Source of the DNA: an uncultured Halomicronema sp.
Lineage (GTDB): Bacteria > Cyanobacteriota > Cyanobacteriia > Phormidesmidales > Phormidesmidaceae
NCBI GenBank assembly: GCA_937897665.1
Contig: CALCPB010000511.1
Coordinates: 1-9,215 of the forward strand
DNA length: 9,215 nucleotides
Direction of reading: 5' to 3'
Shown piece after piece: positions 1 through 6,055 of the stretch. A program made the position numbers and the translations under genes. Under the pieces are notes generated by a model. It searched no databases and was not told the DNA's origin. It worked only from the letters and a program-made list of their open reading frames with translations. The number at the start of each line of letters is the position of its first letter. Position 1 is the first letter of the stretch.

Positions 1-51
1 CGCAGTGAGCGGATAAACCGTGGGCAGTTCGGGGCGTGCCGCCGGTTGCAT
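1..51 (-). CDS. N-terminal start of a minus-strand gene, cut by the left edge
   Basis: An ATG (complement of CAT at 49-51) opens a frame that runs uninterrupted for 17 codons to the edge of the window, reading MQPAARPELPTVYPLTA. On the minus strand it is preceded by a strong Shine-Dalgarno sequence AGGAG (complement of 60-64), 8 nt before the ATG, which is the main reason to believe it. The Pro/Ala-rich start is too short to assign to a family. The gene faces away from the next plus-strand gene, so the stretch between them would hold its promoter. Its function cannot be told from the visible part. Confidence 0.5.
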   Translation of the reverse strand, partial: MQPAARPELPTVYPLTA

Positions 52-535
52 GACTCTATCTCCTGGTTGCACCAGGCGCGGGTTAACTCGGGTCAGTTTC
101 ACTCGTCAATCCCTTGAGGGGAGAAGCTTGAGGAGATGACTACCGCCTTTCACATTATCAGGAATTCTTGAGCGCAAGGGCAGATAACAGGGAGTGCCTG
201 GTAGCGCTGGCCCGAGCAGTGCTGCTGGGACTTACCAACTTTTCTGCCCATCTGGATGGGAAATCGAAAAAAATGCGTCAGACTAGTGGAGGCACTTCAC
301 AGCAACGCCTCCCTCACAAACTGGTAGCGACCCTCGCCACCAGCCTGGCCGGCACCAGTGGGGCGATCGCGGGCAGGAGCGTAGGTTTGGCCGCAATGCC
401 GCGCCGGGGAATGATAGCAAGCGTCACACCTTACCGAAAAACGTTACTAATTGTTACGAACTGGGTACTTTGAGTAAGTCGTTGGGCAGCAAGTTTTAGA
501 TATCGATTCTTAAGCTGTTGGCCCCGCTACGCCTA
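52..535. other. gene-poor interval with no convincing coding region
   Basis: This 484-base stretch lies between two divergently oriented genes and should hold the promoters of both. I could not pick out a convincing -35/-10 pair. It contains one HIP1 octamer (363-370), a hairpin GGAGGC/GCCTCC (288-293 with 307-312, 13-nt loop) and a small CCCAT/ATGGG hairpin near 246-259. A frame open from a TTG at 168 to 473 has no Shine-Dalgarno sequence and a composition unlike a folded protein, so I do not call it a gene. Confidence 0.5.
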
Positions 536-1177
536 ATGTCGTTTTTCCTCACAATAATAGTGGCCTTGCTAACCTCATCTACTATGACTTTGACTGCTGC
601 CGACAGCAAACAACTGCCACAATCGACTAAGTTGTTAGCCCAGCGTGACGATTACACGACTTGCCACATTTCTTTACCTGACGAGCCACAGCGGCTCCCA
701 GCGATCGCCCTGGATGGCAACTTTTACAGCTTTTTTCGATCTTTAAAAGATGCCGCTAAAACGCTGAATCTTTTGCGTAAGCTCTCTGCCAATGGCGAGC
801 AGACGGTCATGACCCCAAACAAACGGGGCTACGCCATTTGGGTGTATGAATCAGAGGCCGTTTTAGCCACAAGTCGCGGCGCCAAGGCTCGCAATTTACC
901 GCCTTCTTTTGGCCCGGCCAACAGCTGGATCGTGAGCGATGATCAGACCGGCTACAACAGTTGCACGCTCAAGGTGCCTGATCTGCCCGATGTGGTTCGG
1001 GGTCTCGCCAATGGTCAAAGACTTTTTAGCCTTTATCGCCAAGAGAGTGAGCCGAAGACGGCACTGTCGCTAGGCTCGCGGCTATCCCAACGAGGCGATG
1101 AGATTGTCATCCTCGTGGGTAATACAGACTATGCCATCTATGTCTATGAGCCCAGCGCGCTCATCGTTCGCGCTTAG
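536..1177 (+). CDS. secreted protein of two tandem 72-residue repeats, function unknown
   Basis: This 213-aa protein has an N-terminal hydrophobic stretch (residues 3-20) ending in TLTAADS, which looks like a Sec signal peptide with cleavage near residue 22, so it is probably periplasmic or secreted. The rest is two copies of one module, residues 40-111 and 140-211, offset by exactly 100 residues and alignable without gaps. Conserved pairs include Y40/Y140, C43/C143, P48/P148, S65/S165, R68/R168, L83/L183, S84/S184, G87/G187, V91/V191 and the motif YAIxVYE (99-105 and 199-205). The single Cys per repeat could form a disulfide between modules (inference). I chose the ATG at 536. An in-frame TTG at 518 would add six residues before the signal peptide, and neither start has a clear ribosome binding site. 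I do not recognise the family. A long hairpin lies 44 bases past the stop. Confidence 0.75.
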   Translation: MSFFLTIIVALLTSSTMTLTAADSKQLPQSTKLLAQRDDYTTCHISLPDEPQRLPAIALDGNFYSFFRSLKDAAKTLNLLRKLSANGEQTVMTPNKRGYAIWVYESEAVLATSRGAKARNLPPSFGPANSWIVSDDQTGYNSCTLKVPDLPDVVRGLANGQRLFSLYRQESEPKTALSLGSRLSQRGDEIVILVGNTDYAIYVYEPSALIVRA

Positions 1178-1221
1178 GCAGCTGTAACGCTGCTCCCATG
1201 TGAGTGTTTCTCAGTCGATTA

Positions 1222-1273
1222 ACCAATACCGCCAGTGCAGGTTGATTAGTCAACCTGCACTGGCGGTATTGGT
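1222..1273. repeat. perfect 24-bp inverted repeat with 4-nt loop (possible terminator)
   Basis: The left arm (1222-1245, beginning ACCAATACCGCCAGTGCAGG) is exactly complementary to the right arm (1250-1273), with loop TTAG at 1246-1249. It lies 44 bases downstream of the stop of the two-repeat protein gene, where a terminator would be expected. No T-run follows on either strand, so it is not a classical intrinsic terminator. A perfect arm of 24 bases is longer than most terminator stems. A palindromic mobile repeat or a transcript-end stabiliser are alternatives. Confidence 0.8.
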
Positions 1274-1612
1274 ATGGACGTGCGGCAATGAAGCGTTTGC
1301 AGACAGTCTGGAGAGGGGTTCGGCGTTGCTGATTTAAGGTATGGGCTGACAGCGAGAAGCCATAAATCTTACTCACCACTTTACAAATTCATATCGCTAT
1401 TCAGCAACGCCAGGATTTCTTTGTATGCGCCACTGCAAACATCCCCAGTCACTGCTTAGGATCCGTTCGAAATCAAACTACCGGAATGTTCATGACCTAT
1501 GCGACTAAGCTTATGGTCTTGCCCTGTCCAAAATCGGTAACTTATTTACGGACGACTCCCTAGCAGAACTGGGGAAGGTGCTCAGGGCTCAATTCAAGCA
1601 AATTCTGTAGCG
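1274..1612. other. gene-free stretch between convergent genes, with nested inverted repeats
   Basis: This 339-base stretch separates the plus-strand two-repeat protein gene from the end of the minus-strand ccmK4. No frame in it has a ribosome binding site and plausible protein content. It holds two nested inverted pairs: GGCGTTGCTGA (1322-1332) with TCAGCAACGCC (1401-1411), and GTTTGCAG (1295-1302) with CTGCAAAC (1433-1440). They could be the decayed remains of an insertion sequence or a MITE, but I see no transposase and no target-site duplication. Confidence 0.4.
1322..1411. repeat. 90-bp segment bounded by 11-bp inverted repeats; possible IS/MITE remnant
   Basis: The ends are GGCGTTGCTGA (1322-1332) and its exact complement TCAGCAACGCC (1401-1411). 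Just inside these, a TATG shared at the same offset extends the similarity imperfectly. The motif resembles terminal repeats I associate with cyanobacterial insertion sequences, but that is recollection and not a match I can show. No direct duplication of flanking bases is visible. Confidence 0.3.
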
Positions 1613-1960
1613 TTATCGACCGTTACTACCCGGCAAAATCGGCTGTTCTACGGCCTCGCGGAATCTCATCACATCCTCACCAAACTCGATAGGCAAAACG
1701 GCAACCACGTTTTCGTGAGGACGGGGAATGATCACCCACGTCTCTAAAACGCCGCCAGGGGAATTTTCGGCGGCGGCCACACCCGCTGCCATCGCGGCTT
1801 TTACCTCAGAAATATCCCCCCGAATGTTGATGCAAAACCGAGCACTGCCAGCTCGAATGTAGTTCACCAAGGTTACTCGCCCTGCTTTAACCATTGCATC
1901 TGCTGCCGCCAAAACAGGCGGAAAGCCTTTTGTCTCCAGCGAGCCAACTGCCTGAGGCAT
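1613..1960 (-). CDS. ccmK4: carboxysome shell hexamer protein CcmK4
   Basis: This 115-aa single-BMC-domain protein builds hexagonal tiles of the beta-carboxysome facet. The central pores of these tiles are thought to pass bicarbonate and RuBP into, and 3-phosphoglycerate out of, the CO2-fixing compartment. Family hallmarks are GFPPVLAAADAMVKAGRV (12-29), the pore loop RAGS (36-39), INIRGDISEVKAAMAAG (44-60) and WVIIPRPHENVVAVLPIEF (75-93). The RAGS loop and the PRPHENV stretch match CcmK4 and not CcmK1/CcmK2, which carry KIGS. An AGGAG ribosome binding site lies 8-9 bases before the ATG on the minus strand. It is downstream of ccmK3 on the same strand with 132 bases between, consistent with a two-gene satellite carboxysome locus, though a separate promoter in the gap is possible. 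The length is normal for the family. Confidence 0.93.
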   Translation of the reverse strand: MPQAVGSLETKGFPPVLAAADAMVKAGRVTLVNYIRAGSARFCINIRGDISEVKAAMAAGVAAAENSPGGVLETWVIIPRPHENVVAVLPIEFGEDVMRFREAVEQPILPGSNGR

Positions 1961-2092
1961 TGCCTTTCTCCTAAAAATTAAGCCTGTACTTAAAAATCAT
2001 TGTACGAGGCTCGTGAACTCTAGCGCGATCGCGAGGGAGGCTTTTTCCCGCACTGATGCATTCTTTACCTTTGTCAAAGTTCGGTTACAGAA

Positions 2093-2437
2093 TTAAAACC
2101 CTGGTATACGATTCCCCCGAATTTCTTCAATCCAAAACTCTTCAGACGCTTCAGTGAAGTCAATTGGCAATACCGTCTCCAGATTTTCAGGGGGGTTAGG
2201 CACAATGTAGTGTGTCGTCACGCACCCCTCATTGGGCAAATCGCTACCGACGATCAGTCCCGCTTCTACGGCGCGATTGACTTCAGACACTGGACCCCGA
2301 ATGCAGACAAACTGACGCCCACTATCAGCTTGCTCATATTTCACAATTGTTACTCGGCCGGCCTTGACCATGGCATCGGCCACTGCCAACATGGCTGGAA
2401 ATCCGTAAGTTTCGATCACACCAACAGCAAACGGCAT
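2093..2437 (-). CDS. ccmK3: carboxysome shell protein CcmK3
   Basis: This 114-aa single-BMC-domain protein pairs with CcmK4. The BMC core is visible as GFPAMLAVADAMVKAGRV (12-29), CIRGPVSEVNRAVEAG (45-60) and HYIVPNPPENLETVLPIDF (76-94). IRGPVSEVN and YIVPNPPEN are typical of CcmK3 and differ from CcmK4. The pore segment is YEQADSGRQF (34-43) in place of YIRAGSARF, one residue longer and without the usual K/R-x-G-S loop. Known work on CcmK3 proteins indicates that they do not form homohexamers and that they assemble with CcmK4 into mixed hexamers. I infer the same here. The C-terminal tail (about 100-114, ending in RGNRIPGF) is longer than I recall for the Synechocystis protein. No strong ribosome binding site is seen. 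It is the first gene of the pair. Confidence 0.9.
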   Translation of the reverse strand: MPFAVGVIETYGFPAMLAVADAMVKAGRVTIVKYEQADSGRQFVCIRGPVSEVNRAVEAGLIVGSDLPNEGCVTTHYIVPNPPENLETVLPIDFTEASEEFWIEEIRGNRIPGF

Positions 2438-2640
2438 AGACCTATCTGTCCACCAAAACGGTAATCAAGTAAATAGTCCCTAAGGCGCGTCATCAATTAA
2501 GCTCAGAAGCTTTAAGGCACCAGCACTACGGCACCCGCATCAACGACACTCGCTAGGGGCTGGAACGCCTTGACAGAGAGCAATTAGCAGCTAAATGATG
2601 ACAGTTCCTCGTCAAAGACTGAAGTATTTCAGCTTTCGGA
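2438..2640. promoter_or_regulatory. upstream region of ccmK3, with weak promoter-like elements
   Basis: This 203-base gap precedes ccmK3 on the minus strand and should contain its promoter. Minus-strand TTGATG (complement of 2491-2496) and TATTTA (complement of 2470-2475) resemble -35 and -10 elements, but the 15-base spacer is short, so the call is weak. A small hairpin CTGAA/TTCAG (2619-2623 with 2628-2632) lies just past the stop of the upstream minus-strand gene, followed on that strand by TCTTT. It could be a poor terminator for that gene. Confidence 0.25.
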
Positions 2641-3225
2641 TCATACCTTGATTGAGCTAGGCTCAGCGATCGCCGCAATGATTCGTTCACACCCAGAGTC
2701 TGGCCGCGCCCAATCGTAATGACACACTTTGGGATCTCCCCAGCAGAGGCGCAAATACAGCTCTGAGCGCGTGGCATCAACCTCAGCCCATTCGGCTTCA
2801 GCAATCCAACGGTTAATGGTAGTCAGCTCTAGCGGCAGGGGCGGCGCGCCGGAATGCCAGAGCCGCAAATTGGCGATCGACGATCGCCAAAACGCAATCA
2901 CCTCGGCTTTAGCCGCCGTCAGGACAGCCTTATCTTGCGCGGTGGCAATCAGCTGCGGATGCAGCTCCGGAAACCGGTGCGATCGCCCTTGGAAGCGACA
3001 GGTATGCCACACCAACCCGGACACCAGATGTTCGCGCTGATACTGATGAATCTGGTCGCGAAAATCTTGCACCGCAAAGACTTTGCTGAGCTTTTCAGTG
3101 CCGATCGCCTTCGCAATGACGGGGTCGAGCCGTTGACTCGACGATAAAACAACCCGCTCGCCGCGCCAGGCCGCCCGTAACTCTTGATCGAGAAAGTCAA
3201 TCAGCTCTTCAGTGGTGTAGCTCAT
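2641..3225 (-). CDS. conserved-looking hypothetical protein, 194 aa
   Basis: I do not recognise a named family. The protein appears soluble, with no signal peptide or membrane helix. It has an acidic/helical N-terminus (TTEELIDFLDQELRAAWRGE, 4-23) and a middle part rich in His, Trp and Cys (LVWHTCRFQGRSHRF, 71-85). A Trp-rich C-terminal core follows, with INRWIAEAEWAEVDATRSE (137-155), the dense motif LYLRLCWGDPKVCHYDW (156-172) and a last Cys at 179. I chose the ATG at 3225. The frame is open a further 60 codons upstream to 3405, but that extension is Arg-rich, overlaps the end of the nucleoside hydrolase gene and lacks protein-like character. No clear ribosome binding site precedes 3225. 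It is co-directional with the nucleoside hydrolase gene 176 bases upstream, with a hairpin in the gap. Confidence 0.7.
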   Translation of the reverse strand: MSYTTEELIDFLDQELRAAWRGERVVLSSSQRLDPVIAKAIGTEKLSKVFAVQDFRDQIHQYQREHLVSGLVWHTCRFQGRSHRFPELHPQLIATAQDKAVLTAAKAEVIAFWRSSIANLRLWHSGAPPLPLELTTINRWIAEAEWAEVDATRSELYLRLCWGDPKVCHYDWARPDSGCERIIAAIAEPSSIKV

Positions 3226-3267
3226 GGGCACTGAATATGAATTTGCTTCAATCTTATCAACCCCACT

Positions 3268-3307
3268 CGCCCTCAGACTTAAGAAGATTCTGGATCTTCT
3301 CAGGGCG
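3268..3307 (-). terminator. two-tier hairpin between nucleoside hydrolase and the 194-aa gene
   Basis: Outer arms CGCCCT (3268-3273) and AGGGCG (3302-3307) enclose inner arms AGAAGAT (3282-3288) and ATCTTCT (3294-3300) around a 5-base loop. It lies about 95 bases after the hydrolase stop and 43 bases before the ATG of the next minus-strand gene. It could be an inefficient terminator (no T-run follows) or a structured leader of the 194-aa gene. Confidence 0.3.
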
Positions 3308-3401
3308 GTCATCCTGATGTGACTAGTGTATGGGCGGGCAAAAGCGGGTTGACGGCCCCGAGTCAAAGGCATGAGCACGCCTCGCCTCATCCCCCGGGGC
3401 A

Positions 3402-4334
3402 TCAATTGACGACGTGCCCTAGGCGATTTGTCAGCAGTTCATAAACTCCAGCAGCGTTAACGCTGCGCACAATGTCTACGGGCAGCCGGTCAGGACTCGC
3501 GGCACTGACCACGGTTTGACCCAGCGTTAGCGGACTGTTGAGTTCAACCTGCACCTGTCCCGGTTCGGTGGTGAACAGATCTGGACGCAGCAGATAAGCA
3601 ATGACACAGGGATCATGGAGGGGCGCGCCGCTCGTGCCCAACAGGGCTTCGTCCGCTTTGCCATAGTGGCTCAGCACGGCAGTCGCGAAGTCACTGAACG
3701 GATTGCCCACCGCGTGAATCGCCGCTAACCGCGCAGGCGTCGTCAACACCTGGTGCGTAATATCTAAACTCAGAAACGTGATGGGCATCCCCGCCGCAAA
3801 CACGACCTGGGCCGCGTGGGGATCAACATAGATATTGAACTCGGCGACGGGGGTGATATTGCCCTGGGTAATACCGCCCCCCATCATGACAATGCGCTCA
3901 ATTTTGGCGGCGATCGCGGGTACTTGATTCAGCGCCACGGCGATATTGGTCAACGGCCCCTGGGTCGCGAGCGTCAGCGGCACTGGGGCCGACTGCAAGG
4001 TCTCAATCAGATAGCTAACCGCATGGCGCGAGGCCAGTGGCAGGGTCGGGTCAGGTAGCGTCGCCCCTTCTAACCCCGTCTTGCCGTGGATGTCTTCAGC
4101 CGTGACCAACGATCGCACCAGCGGGCGCGGACAGCCAGCATAGATCGGGATATCGTCACGCCCCAACAGTTCACAAATCTGGCGGGCATTCCGTTGGGTC
4201 AGGGCCAGCGGCACGTTGCCGGCCACAACGGTGATGGCCTGTACAGCGAGTTCTGATGAGCGTAGGGCCAGCAGAAGGGCGATGGCGTCATCGACACCGG
4301 GGTCACAGTCGATAATGATGGGGAGCGGGGTCAT
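3402..4334 (-). CDS. inosine/uridine-preferring nucleoside hydrolase (IunH family)
   Basis: This 310-aa enzyme hydrolyses the N-glycosidic bond of ribonucleosides to free base and ribose, a salvage or catabolic step expected in the cytoplasm. The family's calcium/ribose-binding Asp cluster is intact: DCDPGVDDA (9-17, with D9, D11, D15, D16). Other family marks are GN at 39-40, the MMGGG turn (150-154), FNIYVDPHAA (166-175, with N167 and D171) and the C-terminal LHDP (239-242, with H240 and D241), the usual catalytic His and Ca-ligand Asp. Length is normal. The ATG at 4334 lies a few residues before the Asp cluster, as in the family, with a close GAAGG upstream. The frame stays open 125 codons further, but that part is antisense to the neighbouring lipoprotein gene. 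Base preference (purine or pyrimidine) cannot be told from the sequence. It is transcribed divergently from the SLH lipoprotein gene. Confidence 0.92.
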   Translation of the reverse strand: MTPLPIIIDCDPGVDDAIALLLALRSSELAVQAITVVAGNVPLALTQRNARQICELLGRDDIPIYAGCPRPLVRSLVTAEDIHGKTGLEGATLPDPTLPLASRHAVSYLIETLQSAPVPLTLATQGPLTNIAVALNQVPAIAAKIERIVMMGGGITQGNITPVAEFNIYVDPHAAQVVFAAGMPITFLSLDITHQVLTTPARLAAIHAVGNPFSDFATAVLSHYGKADEALLGTSGAPLHDPCVIAYLLRPDLFTTEPGQVQVELNSPLTLGQTVVSAASPDRLPVDIVRSVNAAGVYELLTNRLGHVVN

Positions 4335-4479
4335 CGCCTTCAAGTCCAGAAAAGGGCGAGCAGGCAGCCCCCAAGGGGACCAATCCTGCGCTAGCGTCAG
4401 AGCTAGACCTACGGTGCTAGCATACCGATTTGATGGGCAGGCAGCGCTGCCTGCCCCGTTGACGGAATTGGCAAAGGGC
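4335..4479. promoter_or_regulatory. divergent promoter region with palindrome and GCTAG repeats
   Basis: These 145 bases lie between the nucleoside hydrolase (minus) and SLH lipoprotein (plus) starts and must hold both promoters unless one is read from elsewhere. They contain GCTAG three times (4390-4394, 4402-4406, 4416-4420), two of them as the palindrome GCTAGC 26 bases apart. They also contain a direct repeat GCAGGCAGC (4360-4368 and 4437-4445) and a perfect 22-bp palindrome. TTGACG at 4459-4464 looks like a -35 box but is too close to the ATG at 4480 to serve that gene. Confidence 0.4.
4435..4456. repeat. perfect 22-bp palindrome upstream of the SLH lipoprotein
   Basis: The half-site GGGCAGGCAGC (4435-4445) is followed directly by its exact complement (4446-4456), with no spacer. 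It ends 23 bases before the lipoprotein ATG. A spacer-free, symmetric, GC-rich site in a divergent region could be an operator for a dimeric repressor. In RNA it could fold as a short hairpin in the leader. Confidence 0.7.
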
Positions 4480-5547
4480 ATGAAGAACAGCAGAACAGCA
4501 CTCCGGGCGATCGCAGGCGCACTCACCTGCAGTTGGCTCATTAGCTGCGCCGGGAGTCCGGTGGGCGATAGCGTGCAGCAATCACTCGAAGCCGATCCCC
4601 AGCTTGAGGAATCGCCACCCTTTAGCGCCAATGCTACCGATGAGCCAGCGGCAGAAGACGATGAAACCGCGTCAACTGAGACGTCCGCACCCACGCCCCC
4701 AACGACCAACCGTGAGGCTACCGCAACGGCCCGCGCACCTGAGCCCGGTGAACGGGGTTTTTTTGGGCCGTTTGGGTCGCTGGGTTAGACCGCTTACACC
4801 ACTTCTTCTCTGTCTGACCCCGAGCGGGGTTCTCACACGGCAGCAGCAGTGGATCAAGCTACCAGTGATCTAACCGGAGTCCCAGCGGATTTGCAGTCGT
4901 ACATTCGGGATCTGCAAACGCTAGACATCATCGAGCCAGTGGCGACGGTGTCGGCTGAAGACAGCCCTCAGACCACGACGACAGCGCCTTTCACCACTTC
5001 GATTACGCGGCGCGAATACGCCCAGTGGCTGTTTGACAGCCATAATGCCATCTACGCAGATGATCCCGGCGATCGCCTGCGGGCCGGCAATCCCAGTGAC
5101 GAACCGGCCTTTCAGGATGTGGCAGCAACTGATCCCAACTTTGCGGCCATTCAAGGACTGGCGGAGGCGGGCCTGATTCCCAGTGCGTTTACCGGCAACA
5201 GTACCGCCGTGAACTTTCGCCCCGATGCGCCATTGGTCCGCGAAGACCTGATTTTGTGGAAGGTGCCCCTAGATAGTCGCGCCGCCCTGCCCACCACCAC
5301 GCCCGAAGCCGTGACTACCGCTTGGGGATTTCAAGACACTGCCACCATTGATCCCCTACCGTTAAGGGCGATCGCGGCGGACTTTCAGCTAGGCGATTTT
5401 GCTAACTTCCGGCGCGCCTTTGGCTATACCACGTTATTTCGCCCAGACAAGGCCGTGACTCGGGCTGAGGCTGCCGCCGTACTCTGGCGCTTTGGCTCTC
5501 AGACGGAAGGTCAAACCGCTGCAGACATTGCAGAAGCGCCCGATTAA
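4480..5547 (+). pseudogene. SLH-domain lipoprotein interrupted by an in-frame TAG at codon 103
   Basis: The gene starts at ATG 4480, preceded by AAAGGG. Residues 1-22 are a signal peptide ending in the lipobox LISC, with Cys23 as the lipidation site, so the product would be membrane-anchored. A low-complexity Ser/Thr/Pro/Glu-rich linker follows (about 25-90), then RGFFGPFGSLG and an in-frame TAG (4786-4788). The same frame continues without another stop for 252 codons. It has LQSYIRDLQTLDII (near 137-150), a first SLH module from ITRREYAQWL (175 on) through FQDVAATDPNFAAIQGLAEAGLI and FRPDAPLVREDL, and a second from WGFQDTATIDPLPLRAI through GYTTLFRPDKAVTRAEAAAVLWRFG. SLH modules bind cell-wall polymers and can anchor the outer membrane. 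A GTG at 4849 could restart translation, but that product would lack any export signal. Two separate genes are less likely than one broken gene, or a base error at the TAG. Confidence 0.7.
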
Positions 5548-6055
5548 AAGGCATTAAAGACGTCTGAGGCTAATCCTAAAGAGAATCTGTGTTCTTTTCT
5601 AACCGCTGCTCAGATGAGTTATCACAGAACCGGTATTGAAAAATGTGGTTCACCGCTGAGTCACCCAGGATCACTGTCAGTCTTCGACGACTAATTCCAG
5701 GATCCAGAAAGCGAGTTCAGACTCCTGCCTTCAGGATGATCACAACAATTTCTTAAAAGCTTTCATGCAGTCTCGCCGGTGTATTCAAATGGTTTTGGGC
5801 TGAAAAGCTCTGTTTTCATTATCAAAAAGCCAGCCAGACTTTCGCATTACACTGCCGTCAAAGAAATGTTTTTAGTCCCTTCATGAAGTCTTTCAAAGCT
5901 GCGTGATTATGCCCATTTTTCGACGAATTTGATCGCAGTATTACGGCATTTGGGTAAGCTTTTTCACAGTCTCGATTAGGTTGAATCACACATCGATTAC
6001 CGCTAAAAGTCGTTCGATGTGTACCTGCTTTTTCTCAATTTAGGAGAAGAACTCG
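5548..6055. other. 508-base interval without a recognisable gene
   Basis: No frame here has both a ribosome binding site and protein-like content. An imperfect 19-base direct repeat (AAGCTTTCATGCAGTCTCG at 5757-5775 and AAGCTTTTTCACAGTCTCG at 5956-5974, 15 of 19 identical) and a related TTCATGAAGTCT (5880-5891) are present. I see no convincing intrinsic terminator for the SLH gene. The last 75 bases hold a promoter-like pair and the ribosome binding site of a small frame at 6056. Confidence 0.4.
5981..6009 (+). promoter_or_regulatory. candidate sigma-70-type promoter for the 30-aa membrane peptide
   Basis: TTGAAT (5981-5986) and TAAAAG (6004-6009) each match four of six consensus bases and are separated by the optimal 17 bases. 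The start at 6056 lies 46 bases past the -10 box, leaving a short leader with a good ribosome binding site. Confidence 0.3.

Noticed and set aside
136..171. Short frame after AGGAG near 131-135
   Set aside because: Eleven codons only, and the Shine-Dalgarno sequence abuts the ATG.
168..473. Open frame of 101 codons from a TTG on the plus strand
   Set aside because: No ribosome binding site, mixed low-constraint composition, no recognisable motif; lies in a region expected to hold promoters.
1461..1480. GTTCGAAATC as a tRNA T-arm
   Set aside because: No matching T-stem, anticodon arm or acceptor stem could be laid out around it.
3226..3405. 60-codon N-terminal extension of the 194-aa protein
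   Set aside because: Arg-rich, overlaps the hydrolase stop, and crosses a hairpin; the ATG at 3225 begins the protein-like part.
4216..4479. Upstream extension of the SLH lipoprotein frame
   Set aside because: It is antisense to the nucleoside hydrolase start and would bury the signal peptide; the ATG at 4480 has a ribosome binding site and opens directly on a lipobox signal.
4335..4709. 125-codon N-terminal extension of the nucleoside hydrolase
   Set aside because: It is the antisense of the lipoprotein gene and of the divergent promoter; family members begin a few residues before the DxDPGxDD cluster.
4742..4763. CCCG/CGGG hairpin followed by seven T as a terminator
   Set aside because: The stem is only 4 bp and lies inside the coding frame of the SLH lipoprotein, where GGTTTTTTT encodes Gly-Phe-Phe.
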